Below, piece by piece: positions 22,849 through 34,861 of a DNA stretch of 64,000 nucleotides. The DNA comes from Diphasiastrum complanatum (Eukaryota; Streptophyta; Lycopodiopsida; Lycopodiales; Lycopodiaceae): NCBI GenBank assembly GCA_029204225.1, contig CM055102.1:41111631-41175630 (forward strand), read 5' to 3'. How positions within the stretch are numbered: position 1 is the stretch's first letter; each line of letters opens with the position of its first letter. The translations under genes and the position numbers were made by a program. A model generated the notes under the pieces. That model had not been told where the DNA came from. It made no database searches and saw only the letters and a list, made by a program, of their open reading frames with translations.

Positions 22849-23007
22849 GGGTAGGGGTGAGGGAGAGGAAGATTTATGAGGGGAAGCAGGAGAGGGAGGG
22901 GGTTTAGTCAAGGTAAGAGGATTTGGAGCCGTAGTAGGGATGGCTGAGAAAACAAAGGAAGGGGTTTTCTTCTTCCCCTTCCGATTCACTGATTGCCAAT
23001 CAGCCAT
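22849..23007 (-). pseudogene. LINE ORF1, N-terminal part
   Basis: Starts MADWQSVNRKGKKKTPSFVF on the minus strand and runs through a Pro/Ser-rich stretch to SSSPSPLP at the copia boundary. Setting the copia and one GGGTA copy aside, the next codons read STPATSTSSPT at 17491, in the same frame. With its C-terminal part this gives about 341 codons. Confidence 0.75.
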
Positions 23008-23088
23008 AGTGCAAGAGAGAAATGAGAGAGGGGGGGGGACAGCGATGGGGACAGGGAAGGAGGGTATAGGATGGGGGGAACAGCGGGC

Positions 23089-23182
23089 AACGAGCAGCAG
23101 CGAGCAGCAGCAGCAGCAGCAGCGAGCGATAAGGCAGCAGCAGCGATCAGGCAGCAGCAGAAGCAGCGAGCGATAAGGCAGT
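23089..23182. repeat. (CAG)n-rich microsatellite in the LINE 5' region
   Basis: Interrupted CAG/AGC repeats, including six in a row, mixed with GCGAGCGATAAGG units that recur twice. On the LINE strand this is a CTG-rich leader. Confidence 0.85.
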
Positions 23183-23391
23183 GCCCGCCATCACTGCAGG
23201 GCACCATCGCGAGAAGGAGAGGAGCGTTGCTGCTGCCAGAGAGAGAGAGAGAGTGTGTGTCAGTCACCTTGAAGTGAAAAACTATGTGACATATATAGAA
23301 TCGAGGAGATATTTCTTTGGACAGAAAAACCACACAACATTATTTATTAGGGCGAATATCTTATTGCCAAGCTTCTATTCGTGGCACCATA

Positions 23392-23427
23392 GTTCCTAGG
23401 AACTGTACGGAACGTGTTCCTAGGAAC
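23392..23427. other. two identical 12-bp palindromes
   Basis: GTTCCTAGGAAC occurs at 23392-23403 and again at 23416-23427, separated by TGTACGGAACGT. Each is self-complementary. Confidence 0.85.
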
Positions 23428-23560
23428 CATTCTGTACCGTTGCTCAAGAAGTACTTACTCTCAGTTACAGCTATTGCGAAGCAATATATGGTGGTACAGT
23501 TTAGTTAAGAGTGGTATCTCATCAAAAGGAAGGACAATGAAGTAGTAACTGAGGGCGTTC

Positions 23561-24834
23561 TTGCAGAAAGGTTGTACAAACTTCAGCACAGGTGGTGGTC
23601 ATCGTGCAAGTATTGTGGATAATGGATCAGTGAGTAAGTTGTGGCATGAAAGGTTTGGACATCTATATCACAAAAGTCTACAAGTCTTGAGGAAGTCAAT
23701 ATGGTTATTAATTTACCTCAAGTTCTTTTTAATCACAAGTTTTGTGAGGGCTGTGTCTTAGGGAAACATCATATGAAGAAATTTCTGTGTAGCACTTTAA
23801 GGGCGAGAAATGTTCTGGAACTTGTTCATACAAATTTGTGTGGTCCCATGAAAACTCAGTCTTATGGGGGAGTAAGTGATTTCATGGTGTTTGTTGATGA
23901 TTATTCTAGGAAAACATGGATATATCTTCTCAAGAATATCTTTCTAGTGTTTTGCAAGAATCATGGTATAAAGAGACAATTTGCAAGTACGGAAACGCCT
24001 CAATGAAGGAGAGATCAAGTACATGGAATACTTATTCACTTCCTACTTCACCAAGCAGGAAGCATTCTACATCAGATACTAGAAGATTGCCCAGATGGTA
24101 CTATGAAACTATAGTGTCATTTTCGAACAGGGAGAGTCTAGTAGGATGGGGATGTACACTTTGCATATATGGCTACAATGTTGGAAACCAAGGACCCATC
24201 TACTTCAAAAGGCTAAAAAAGAGGGTATTTGGAAGAAAGCTATGGATGAGCAATAGAACTCAATCATAAAGAACAAGACTTGGAGGCTTGTTCAGTTACC
24301 TACAGGTAAAAAGGCTATTGGATGCAAGTGGTCTATAGAACTAAGTATAAATCAGATGGTTCTATAGACAAACATAAGGCAAGGTTGGTTGCAAAATGGT
24401 ATGCTTAACAAAAAGGGATTGATTATGAAGAAACTTTTGCACCAATTGCTAAATTAATTACTATGAGGTTAGTTTTGTCACTGGCAGCTCAGTTTGGATG
24501 GGATATTCAACAAATGGATGTTAAGACTGCATTCTTGATTGGGTTTCTAGAGGAGGAGGTCTACATGGAGTAGCCAGAGGGTTAATGGTAGAAGGACAGG
24601 AAGACAAGGTTTGCAAGTTGGTTGGACAACGCATTATATGGACTTAAGCAAGCACCCAAGGTACACGAGGATTGACACATACTTTGAGGAGCTTGGCTTT
24701 CAGAGGAGTAGTTTGGAGCCTACACTTTATGTTTTGATCAGGGATATTGTTATTGTAGTGATGAATGTGGATGATCTTGTTATCACAAGTCCGGATCGAG
24801 ATGTGATTCAGAATAACAAGGTGAGCAGGGCATA
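23561..24834 (+). pseudogene. pol: copia pol fragment with deleted integrase core
   Basis: Starts near the pre-integrase zinc domain (SVSKLWHERFGHLYHKSLQV, then CEGCVLGKHHMKKF) and continues ELVHTNLCGPMKTQSYGG, FMVFVDDYSRKTWIYLL. It jumps to KNHGIKRQFASTETPQ and then to a linker ending RRLPRWYYET. RT follows: [70 protein letters not shown] and NVDDLVITSPDRDVI. Many frameshifts; RNase H and LTRs absent. The catalytic Asp of motif A and the DD pair survive, but the frame does not. Confidence 0.8.
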
Positions 24835-27207
24835 AACTTAGTCATTATTGATACACATTGCTGCAACGAAGCATGGGGCCCCTTGTAGAAGAAGCGCTGA
24901 TGGAACAGAAAAAGAGCATAGGACCCCTTGGTAATTCATAGGTTGATTTGGTCAACACAAGCTTGTATAGCAACTTCTAGGACATCTTCCAAGCTGATCT
25001 ATGTGGAGTTTTGTATCTAATCTCTTGAGAAGTTTTCCATTCAATTTGTTTTTAATATTGATTAGAGCTAAGTTGGTTCTTTTTAGTCTAATGCACGATA
25101 TAGATATCTGCAATTTTGCTAGTAGTTCCAACCTAAAACGAGACCGTTGTAGTGATCATCTATGCCACGTGACTCATAGATAGAACCCTTGCAGGCTGCA
25201 CTTGCAATTTTATCGTTTTTCATCCTGAAAACTAGTTTGTAATTGTCTACCAATCTTTCAACAATTTTCCTTTGTAAGCCTCAAATACAGTGAATCAGTT
25301 AGGTCTTTGTGGCTACCCAAAGCAGGTTTCTTGCTCCTATTCAACACCATTCTACTCTTTTGATTATGCATCAACCCAGCTGAGTAATTGATAGAAGTTT
25401 GCTTCTTGATCATGATCTCCTTAATGGTATCAATCCTGCTGCTTGCATAGAATGCCTTCCTTTCAGCATAGTAGTCATGTTTTCCTCTTGCAATACTATG
25501 GAAACTCTATATCACCAGTTTTTCTCTTTGTCATCTCTCTTCATGGCTGAGTCTTTCTCTTTTCTTTCTCAATGTAGGCAAACATGATCACATATTTATT
25601 TAGATCACCAGTGACAGCAACATTTCTTTCTCACAGAGTCCCTTCATTACTGGTTTCACTTCTATAAAACTGTATTCACTTTAATAGTAGGAGTCAAAAC
25701 TTGCATGAAGGCTCCTGTACTTTCCAAGTTTCCCTAAACAGGTGAAGTCCCAAGGTACATTCAATTGAGTTCAGTGGCTAGGTAGGTAGGTTGGTATGGA
25801 GGTAGATGGTTCTCACTTTGAGTGGCAACCAGAACGTTGCCAACCCTCAACATTGGCCCTTCGCTGTGTACAACATCACTAGTGCAATGCGCGTAGCTAT
25901 GAAGTGTCCAACAGTCCTGTTCTTTGTGAATGTATTTTTTATGGCTCTTTGACCAAGCTGGTAAACCGATATCTCTTGCAATTGAATTTCCATCAGGAAA
26001 ATATTCACGATTTATTAAAGTATCTTGGTGGCACCTAGCCAATAACATGTTGAAGTTAAGCTTGATTTACCTGCCAACTTCTACATCCCAGTCTGACTGA
26101 ATGCCCAGCAGGATCTTTCATTGGCAGCTGGATGGCTCATTAGCTCTTGTGGCATCTTACCCTAGAACCAAGCTCCCAAAATAGGTTCACGCAGCCATGG
26201 AAGCCTAATAAAAGCTTATCAGCTTTACCTCTTAGAAGGATATGATGGAAAATCAAGTTCTGTAAGATGTCTGTACCAAATTCCCGTAGCACAACAAGAG
26301 TAACAAGGGATAAACACTTATCTAGTTGAAAAAGGAGAACCTTGCATTTCCAACAAATCACAATAACAGCAATAGCATTAAAAGAGCGTCAATTTTGAGT
26401 CTCCAAAAGATATAGCGCAAAATGGAATTCTCTTGCAAGCACTAAAATGAGTAGTCTGTCATTTATTCACAGGGGAAGCCAAAGGCCGCTCTGGTAGGGG
26501 CACATTTTAAGCTTCAGATACCCACTATCCTATGGGATTCAAGAGTCATATAATTTTCTAAATAGAGAGTTAAGACGGTTGACTGCTCTTTTCTCCCAGA
26601 TTTCTTGGAGGATCAGAGGTGTGGAACAAGTCAAACGCTTTGCTAGAATGTTGGATACCTTCACCAAGCTTCAAGTAGCACAGCAGGATGCTTTATAGAC
26701 ATGTATCCATTCATATAAAACTTAGCTTCCATGGTTGTTTCTTTTTTCAGGCTGGACTGTCATTGACTGCTTCTTGCCACAGACAAGGCAGGCAAGGCCA
26801 AAATCGACTGATAGGGCATCGAGAAAATTAGTTATCATCATAAATAGCCTCCCCATCCCACAAATCAAACAGTATCATGTAGCTCAAATGTTTGAGGCAG
26901 ATACGTTATCTCTCTAAGGACAGCCGAGAGTCCATAGTTGGCCCTTCCTCCAATGAAGCTAACTGTCTTCCAGATGATAACAGCGAGATGCCTCATGTAG
27001 ATATGGCTAACTGGGGACATGATAGCAAGAATGACAACCAAATTACCTTTGGTTTTATGAAATATATATCTCAACACATGCCCAGCATCACACAAATAAC
27101 AACTGCCCTACAGAACTCCTGCACAAAATCATTGCGTGAACACAGCATCATCCCACAAAGAGAAGCTTTCGAGTGTCACTTGATCAGTCTTTAGACTAAC
27201 CTTTGAG
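24835..27207. other. no gene recognised
   Basis: Unique-looking AT-rich sequence. Minus ORFs at 25761-26048 and 26140-26361 have no recognisable domain, and no consistent exon chain was found. It could hold UTRs or introns of an unrecognised gene. Confidence 0.4.
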
Positions 27208-27888
27208 TTGCAGGGTACAGGAATATTCCTGTGTTTTAGCAGCAATCTGTTACTCTTACCTAATGTCAGTACTTGTCTGCAGAGACAAGTTCACCAAAAC
27301 TCCCCACCCCCGCAACACACACATGATGTCTGGCGTATTGATTATACTCTTATAGCTGTTCCATCCATTCTCTCTTTTGGACAAACTGTCCCCATCCCTG
27401 TTTCCACTTCTTTTCCTACCACACCACCCACTTCTCCATCGAAGGCTGCCGAGGGCGACCAACCGTTGCCTGATGATGCATTTATACAAACGATTTTTAT
27501 TCCATCACCAGATCGAGCAGATCCCACTGCCCCAGATGACAAGAGATCACCGGAGAACCTCATTGAAGACGACGACGGCGGCGGCACTGTACAGGTCATC
27601 GGGGCCACTACCACTACCCCTGCAAGCGTCAATGTACCAGCTGCTCCAACGGACTTAACGATGGCCTACCAAGCCTTGGGAGTATTCATCCAGGACGCGG
27701 TAGCAGCCAGGGCCTCATTGGACAGCCGGGTACTCCAATTGGCAACCAGCAACACAGTTGCGAGCAGAAATCACAAAGCTGTAGCAAGAGCTGATGATTG
27801 CTCAACAACACGAACAAGACGGGCATCGGGAGCTCTCAATAGGGTGGTGTGGAGGACGAAAGGAGAAGATGGGGCGGAAGTGGTCTAG
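27208..27888 (+). CDS. hypothetical Pro/Thr/Asp-rich ORF
   Basis: 226 codons open on the plus strand. The middle is disordered and acidic (DQPLPDDAFIQ, NLIEDDDGGG), with TTTTPASVNVPAAPTDLT, and then a short helical part (AYQALGVFIQDAVAARASLD). No known domain. It resembles the disordered N-terminus of some retroelement gag proteins in composition only. It meets the minus-strand ORF below tail-to-tail, overlapping by four bases. GC content is higher than its surroundings. The start is not supported; the first 40 codons look like non-coding sequence. Confidence 0.3.
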   Translation: MQGTGIFLCFSSNLLLLPNVSTCLQRQVHQNSPPPQHTHDVWRIDYTLIAVPSILSFGQTVPIPVSTSFPTTPPTSPSKAAEGDQPLPDDAFIQTIFIPSPDRADPTAPDDKRSPENLIEDDDGGGTVQVIGATTTTPASVNVPAAPTDLTMAYQALGVFIQDAVAARASLDSRVLQLATSNTVASRNHKAVARADDCSTTRTRRASGALNRVVWRTKGEDGAEVV

Positions 27889-29040
27889 CGTGGGGGTGAA
27901 AAGTTGATGACCTGCATCCACGCCAGAGTGTCCGGAAACAACTGGGAATCAGCAGGATTGAATTGGAGAGGGACAGCAGTGGGAACAGGAGTAATGGAGG
28001 ATGCAATAGTAATGGAAGGGGTGGTAGAGAATGGAACAGAGGTAGAAGTAGTATCAACAGAGGTGATGGGAATGGAAACAGAAGCAACAATTGTGGGTGG
28101 AACAGAAGGAAGAGGAGCGGCAATAGAAACAGTGGTAGGGGGCTGTACAGAAGAGGAAGTGCCGGTGGTAGAAGCCAAAGTTGTTATTGGTGTGGTGGTG
28201 GTGGTGCAGCATCTCGTAGCAGGTGGAGATGAGGAGCAAGGGGCAGCACCACGCATTCTTTGGCTAGTCGTCGTGTCAGTGGCTGCAGGTTGGGCAGACG
28301 TGGATGCAGTAGATCGAGGATAGAGGTTAGTGTGTGGCACTGTGGATGATAGAAGGCTGGAACGGCGGAAGCCACGCACTTTCGCCTCGAGAAGTGTACA
28401 GGCAAAGTTACACAGCAGGGGGCCTGCTGGGATACGTTCCCGTGCGTTGGGTTTGATGGAGATTGTCAGTTCGTGGATGAGGAAGGCATGCCAGTCGTAT
28501 GGCGCAACCGTGGGGCCAGGGAATCCCAGGAAAGACTCCACAATCTGACTCGGCAGCGTGGACTGGATTCTGTCCTTGCAAAATGTTGAAACAACCAGAA
28601 AGTTGTTCAACAGATGCGCAGCCGCCTAAATGACTGGTTCCGTGATAGCCTCTATCAGGTAGCCGTTGTTAGTTAAGATCGGAATTTCTGGTGCAGTCTG
28701 GGTGACGAAAGGTTTTATCAGGGCTTTTGCCTAACGATGAGAGATGGGCTGGCGGTCACCGGACATAATGCCGACAGTGACCATCAAGTCCGCGTTAATC
28801 TGTACCTTGTACGGTGGTGGTACCCTGGTACAGGAAGTGGAAACGCGACTTTGGCGCGTCCCAGGTGGCGTAAGCATGAAGGGCGAGGCCCATGTTAATG
28901 TCAGAGCTGAAAAACGCTGGGTAAAAACCCATTGCTTCAAGAAGTGGGCCAGCAATCTGAAGCCAGGGTTTAATCAGGGCATCAGAAGGCAAGGATCTCG
29001 GTGGCTGATGGTATTTCTCGCTGGATCACCTGCTTGATGT
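27885..29040 (-). pseudogene. unassigned protein with Thr/Ser-rich tail, gag- or capsid-like
   Basis: Minus-strand frames chain into one protein-like sequence: IKQVIQREIPSATEIL, ALIKPWLQIAGPLLEAMGFY, FFSSDINMGLALHAYATWDA, PPPYKVQINADLMVTVGIMS, AKALIKPFVTQTAPEIPILT, AAAHLLNNFLVVSTFC, GFPGPTVAPYDWHAFLIHEL, NARERIPAGPLLCNFACTLL. About 130 Thr/Ser/Pro-rich residues end near 27885. Two in-frame stops (TAG at 28731 and about 28625) and a frameshift near 28800-28990 break it. Length and an all-helical look suggest a structural protein of a mobile element, but I do not recognise the family and no RT or integrase is adjacent. Confidence 0.4.
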
Positions 29041-29184
29041 GCCGTACTGTATCAGTGTAGTGAACCCTCAGGGAGTTAAGACAAAAAAAATTAGCCCTAA
29101 AAACAAGGAATACCTAGATAATTTTACCTTCTGCCAAAAAAATCTTGCAGCATGAAACATGTCACAGAGTATCAAGTAGACCAG

Positions 29185-32100
29185 TTACGTTTCTCCAAAC
29201 ATGATGTAATCTTCAGTTCCCCTTAAAGGATCGGCATGGTTTGAGGAAAGATCGCTCATCAGAACATGATCTTCTACCTGCAAACATAATAACAAGCAAT
29301 ATCGCATAGTCAATAACAAATGTGGCAGAAAACATCCTGACACTTCATTTAAACAGCAGATACCTCCACATAGGGATTTAAATTGATAAATTATAGCTAC
29401 TTACCGTGGTAGCTTGTCTATAACCTTCAACTAATCTCAAATACTGAGCTCGTGCTTGATCTGACTTGACCATAGACTGAACACGTGTGACAGCATTTTG
29501 TATAGCTGCTTCTTTCTCTTTCCTGCCTGCCCTGAGGACGTCTTCGTCTCCATCACTATTACTCCCGTCTTGCACATTGGAACCTGGAAATAATGACTCT
29601 GCACGAAAGCCACGCAGGCCCACTCGCTTTCGACGCCAACGTAAAACAGCTTTTTCTAGTATACCCACAGACCATAGCAATTTTCTAAACTTCTTCCGAA
29701 CTTGATGCCCTCTCACATGTGCCTGCATTAAAACAACAAATAAATACTTGAATGACAAAGAAATGGAGCATTTCTTTCAAGAAGCTTATCTGCAATTTAT
29801 CTACAAGTTTGTGATGTTGTGCACAAGCAATACAAACTATTAAAACAAAGAAAAAGCTAAGAGGGAGAAAACGTAAAATCTCTCAGGAAAGCAACTTGGA
29901 AATTTGTAGCATAACTAAATGTCTCATGCACAAAAAAAAAGGACACCCAGTTAGAGCTGACAGATATACTAGCTTTCGACAAACCTGAATTTTTACAACA
30001 CGTTGCCGCAAGTTGAGGAAATCTTTCCGGCCTTTCCAACTACGGAACTTGCATTGAATTTGCACTGCTGCAGCATGCAACTTCTCCTTCCGATGACCTG
30101 GAAAAGCTTTTTGGATCTTCTGTGCAGCAACCATTGCCTTGATTTCCTCATGGGACATTTTGTAATCATCTATAACTTCAAGCTCAAGAGAGTCTTGCCT
30201 CTTTTGAAAAGAATGGCGCCGAAAAGTTGCTTGTATAAGTGCTGCTGCACGAGCTGCATTACGAACAGCGCGCAAAGATTCCTGTAAGGTGATTCGTTCA
30301 TCAGCTCGCTCCAGGTTCTGTTGCAGGTTAGTCCTTTCAGAAAGGTAATCCACTGCCTTTTCTTCTGCGAGAGTGGCAGAAAATGTCTCTATTTCATTCA
30401 TATTTTTCTCCTTCAAAGCAAGAGAAGATAAATGGGTTGTCAGTGACATTTCAGCCAAATAGCCTGCCATTCCACCATGCTTACTACTGGCAGCTAAATC
30501 AGCTGGAGTCCTGCCAGAAGGATAGTTTGATGTTGGATCAGTAAGAGGCCCCGGAGCTGCGCCAGCAGCTAATAGAGCCAACACAACTTTTTCCCTGGAA
30601 AATCAGGAAATCCATTAGAGAAACAGAAGATGCCTTGACCAGATTATCAGCAATGAACCATCATCAGGCCAGCTAAAATATACAAGATTGTTTCACCTTA
30701 GAAAAGAACAACAAAACTCAAAAGTTTGAGAAATGCCATACCCTCCACATGGATTTCAGTAAATGTTCAGCATGGACTATTAAGTCAGATTTTGAAACAT
30801 GAAAGCAAAATTTTACCTACTAGGCATTCGTGAAAAAGGACATCAGAATGGCATAACCATTTGTCCCATCTAATTCACAGGCCCCATGTCATAGAGGCCA
30901 CTTAAAATAGAAATTATGACTTATGACTGTGTCATATTATAGATTGACAACAATAATATTCAAAGAAACTGAGCATTATGAGTTGCTGATAGGAAGCTTC
31001 AACCACCTGTAAATATCAACTCTGAAAATGGAACTCTTTCACAATCAGGTATCCCTCTAAGGCTTTCAAAAGGAGAAATGAAGGCTGAACTCTCACAGCA
31101 TTGTTAGATGAGACAAAGCTTTCAAACTTTGATAGTGTGTATCATGCAAAACTGACACAAGAAATAATAATGAAGCTCTACCTGGGATCCAGATTTGAGC
31201 TTATTACTGTTACATATGCATCCAAGTACTTCGAATCATAATGAACATTCTGAAGGTACAACTGGAGCTGTTTTTGATACGCATGTTTTGTCATAACTAG
31301 TTTTTCAGCCACGTAAATTGGGCATCTAGTTATGACTCAAGCTTATATTTTGTGATATCCTTGCCTTGGTGTAAACGTGAACGCATAATTATTAGTTGTA
31401 AACATGTACCTTATAAAAAAGTGAAGTTCACACGTAACCAGGCGACTAATAGTTCAGCAAGGGCTCGATATTAGCTGTTGAAGATAATTTGAGAACAAAT
31501 AGTGCCAATCCGCTGTACTTTTAAAGATTTGTCAGGTAGAGGAGCTTTTATGACGTTAAGACGTGAGATAACATGCACAATTAAGAGCAAGATCACATGC
31601 ACGATCTATTGTGTGAAGGGAGATGATCCGACGAAAGAACTAGCAAGGTTGGAGCCCAAAAATCCTTTCTTAGTAGTGTCTGGAATATACAGAAATCTCG
31701 ATGACTAAGGACTTGAAGCAAGTTAAAGAATAGTAGACAAATTGTGTGTCTTTGCCATAACTGTGTACTGTATTTTGGGCAATCGTGCTAGCAAGGTGAA
31801 TGATGGGCAACTAAAAGTGCATTCATAAATTGCTCCAACAGAAAAACTAGCAACATTGGAACCCAAGAATCTTTTCTTAGTGGCGTCTGGAATATAAAGG
31901 ATTCTACAGGGCCTGAAGCAAAGTAAAAATTAGTAAAAAATTTGTTCTGAGAGGCTTTACCATGGCTGCGTACTGTATTTTGGGAAATCGCGATAGCAGG
32001 TGACTGATGGACAACCAAAAATGCATGCAGTTCCCGTGATAAATTTATATACAGGCTCAAGGGATGAAACCTATAGTGGGTGGTTAATGCACAGACTTAT

Positions 32101-33762
32101 GAAAAAGAAAATTATTCACAGAGAAAAAGTTTAAAATTCGTTTCCTATACTCTTGTGATAGTATTGCCATCACCAGACCAATACTTTTTCAACAGTACGT
32201 ACTTGTACCTACTATAACGACATGGATCAATAAAAACAGTAAGCGAAAGTACCTTCCATACGATGCAGCCCAATGTAAGGCAGTCCAGCCATGAAGGTCA
32301 CGAAAGTTCACACCAATACCAGCAGCTAATATTGGAGCAACAGCCCATTCATAGCCAAGAGCAGCTGCCAAATGTAGCACTCCCTGCCCTCCATTGTCAA
32401 ATGCATAAATATCTCTACGTTCTTTCTGTGCTCTACTCAAGAGCCACTCTTGCAATTTTTGCTTGAAGAACATCTGTAGAACTTGTTCCTTCATGTCAGA
32501 GTAAGGCACTATAACACCCTTTGCATGAGTTTCCAGATTTGTCCATTCTACATCACTGTTTGAAGTTAAATGATAGATTTTTTCAAAAACATCCAATTTT
32601 TCCTTGGACCCAAGGTCATCCACAGGAAAGGGTTCATCAGACTTGGATGACAGCATTCTTGCAAACCTCACCAGAAGTGAGGTGCTTTGTATATCTTGTG
32701 ACGTAAATTTAAGTGGACCCGATGTACCAGATGAAGCCTCCAAGTAAGTTAAGCTCTGCATGCGAAATACAAACTCTCTAATTTCACTACATGCAAGCCT
32801 GTCCCCACAAGTTACATAAAATGAGACACGTCCAGGCTCATGAGCAGGTGCTTTACACCGCAAAACTCCTTCTTGAATAACTTCCGCAGGCACTTCAACT
32901 TCACCGAACATACAATACCATATATAATCTGAGAACTTCCTCCCTCTTTCAAGAAACGCACCTACTATGACAACCTGCAGAGAAGTTAAAAATATCAGCA
33001 ATAGACAATATGCAAAAGCCAAAAAGTAATCTTTTAGGTCGTCCTATACACTATAACAAGTATGAGCAAAAATCAAAATAAAATATATCTGACATATCAA
33101 AAAATATAGAACTTTATGCATGCACACATTTCTGAGCCTGAAAAACACACTTTCTTCCATTGCTAATAATCAATATCTCAAAGATGGAAAAGTAGAACCT
33201 TCGATCCTCCAGGTGAAAATGTCCATTCTGGAGAAAAGTCGCTGATGCTAAATTTTTGTTCTTGTGCTAAAGACGGACTTAATACACCATCCATTTGCAA
33301 ATTCGAGATTAACTCAGCTGGACCTTGACCATCCAAAGCAGTTGCCCAATAGGTGGTTGGGTCAATTGAACCTGAAATCAAGGAACTCTCACTATCTTGA
33401 CCTATCTCAAGACTCATCCATCTCCCAAAGCTGTCCAGTTTCTTAAGGGATTCAGGACCACCTTGCTTCCACTGCTCAACATCCTCCATAGCATGAGGAA
33501 TAGCTGAGGATTGAACCACTCTACCAAGATGCAAGTCCCAACGTCCATTCAATAACGAGCTTTGTTCTTGCTGCAAAGTTCTCAGCTCTTCATCTTCGTG
33601 TCTCTGTTTCTGTTCCCAGAAACCTGAATCAGATTGATTCGAAAAAAACATTTCCTTCGTTGTCATGAGATGTCCCTCTTGGAGCACTTCATCGTCAAGA
33701 AGCTGATCCAATGTATTGCTGCTCCGCAATTGGGAGGTTGTGGGAGTCTTCTGTACTTCCAC
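29185..33762 (-). CDS. CAMTA: CAMTA calmodulin-binding transcription activator, 3' five exons
   Basis: Exons on the minus strand: 33762-33199, 32974-32253, 30594-29985, 29722-29405, 29277-29185 (stop TAA at 29187-29185). All junctions have GT/AG, and the frame stays open across them. Domains in order: the linker KKLDSFGRWMSLEIGQDS; a TIG/IPT fold split by intron 1 (ISDFSPEWTFSPGGSK, VVIVGAFLERGRKFSDYIWY, CMFGEVEVPAEV); ankyrin repeats (GVLHLAAALGYEWAVAPILA, GWTALHWAASYGREK); IQ motifs (IQATFRRHSFQKR, IQCKFRSWKGRKDF, IQAHVRGHQVRKKF); and the calmodulin-binding helix (ILEKAVLRWRRKRVGLRGF). CAMTAs are nuclear factors coupling Ca2+/calmodulin to stress-gene transcription through a CG-1 DNA-binding domain. 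That domain is not in the exons found and was not seen up to 39.8 kb, so the gene is partial here: 5' exons far upstream, or truncated. The donor after exon 33199 (AAG/GTTCTA) is weak. Confidence 0.92.
30595..32252 (-). other. CAMTA intron with a 217-bp diverged tandem duplication
   Basis: A 1,658-bp intron with donor AG/GTACTTTC and acceptor TTTTCCAG/GG. Inside, a block near 31638-31815 (starting AACTAGCAA, with TACTGTATTTTGGG) recurs near 31855-32040 at an offset of 217 bases with clear divergence. Confidence 0.75.
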
Positions 33763-34861
33763 CTGCATATGATGACCGTCATTGTGAAAGTTTTATACGT
33801 GAAAGTGTTCATCTACTCTTTGAACCTCCTTAAAACCTGTTAGACAAAGCCTACTAAAAGGCTTGAAAAAACAAATCAAGGATTATTGCCAATAAGGTGG
33901 CGTTTCCATTCAAATAACACCAAACACAAAACTGCTAATACTCAGTGATGTGAAATATGTTCATAGAGACCAACTAGCATGGACACCTTTCAGCAAAAGA
34001 CATTTCATGAAGCAACCATAATGAACCCAAGCCCTTCCTCTAAGCATAATTTGAGAAGAAGTCAACCCACGAGGTTTACTGCATCTGTCACTGCACACCC
34101 ATCTAGTGCTAAACGCTACATAACAGTGTCACAGATTTTCATGATAGAAAAAATCTTCAACAATCTCATCTTCACAAAGCCAAGTAAAATTTCTCAATGT
34201 TTGAGGCAGGAATCATAGAACTCATATTGGCATATCAATCAAAGTACAAAATGCTGCTGTTTGGAACACTGCCTGTAAGTTCTGAATAGCACTTCAAAAA
34301 GGAGCATGTCCAGAAATGTAGTTCTGTGAATTTTAAGATTTTCGAAAGATTGAATTATTCCTGATCACTGAAATTAGTTGGAAAAATAACCTTAGCATGT
34401 ACTGCAGGCATTTAGATCCCTACAAGCTACACTAATACTAGTGCACATTGCAAACCATATCCACAAGGGTATAGAAGACTTTCAATTTGCATGATTGGAC
34501 AACTCTCATCGAACCTCATGGACAATCGAACTTCTAACTTCGAATAGAACAGATTTAAAATGCACAGGATTAAAATTTAATATGATTAATCCGCTCCGCA
34601 TCTTAATAGAATGGCATAGTAAACCTAACTACAACATGTAAGCATGACTACAGCTTTGGTCTCAAAGAAAACAAAGTGACTAATCAGTGACTGGGATGCA
34701 AACATAGACCCCTCAATGAACTAAGTGGTGCTGGCTCAGCATATCTCTGCATGAGGACCTACATCCATCACTGATTCACGAATCACGATTCAGATCATGA
34801 TTCTAATTCGCTAATGCATGTGTGATCTATATATATATCTAAGGAAGCGGATGGTGGACGT
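33763..34861. other. no exon recognised upstream of CAMTA
   Basis: The acceptor TATGCAG at 33763-33769 marks an intron. Scanning the minus strand here for CG-1 motifs (such as RWLRP or YWML contexts) gave nothing. Confidence 0.5.

Larger units (their letters stand above)
16363..23253 (-). mobile_element. ORF1-only LINE, split by a copia insertion
   Basis: Minus-strand order: a (CT)n flank at 23239-23253, a 5' UTR rich in CTG repeats, ORF1 (start 23007), a short 3' UTR, TTAATAAAG and a tail of (CTTT)n then (CT)n at 16363-16440. ORF2 (endonuclease/RT) is absent, so it is non-autonomous. Its ORF1 resembles ORF1 of the two LINEs at 39.8 and 46.7 kb, and its 3' end has the same AATAAAG-plus-pyrimidine-tail form. 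The copia element at 17497-22848 sits inside ORF1. Confidence 0.75.
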
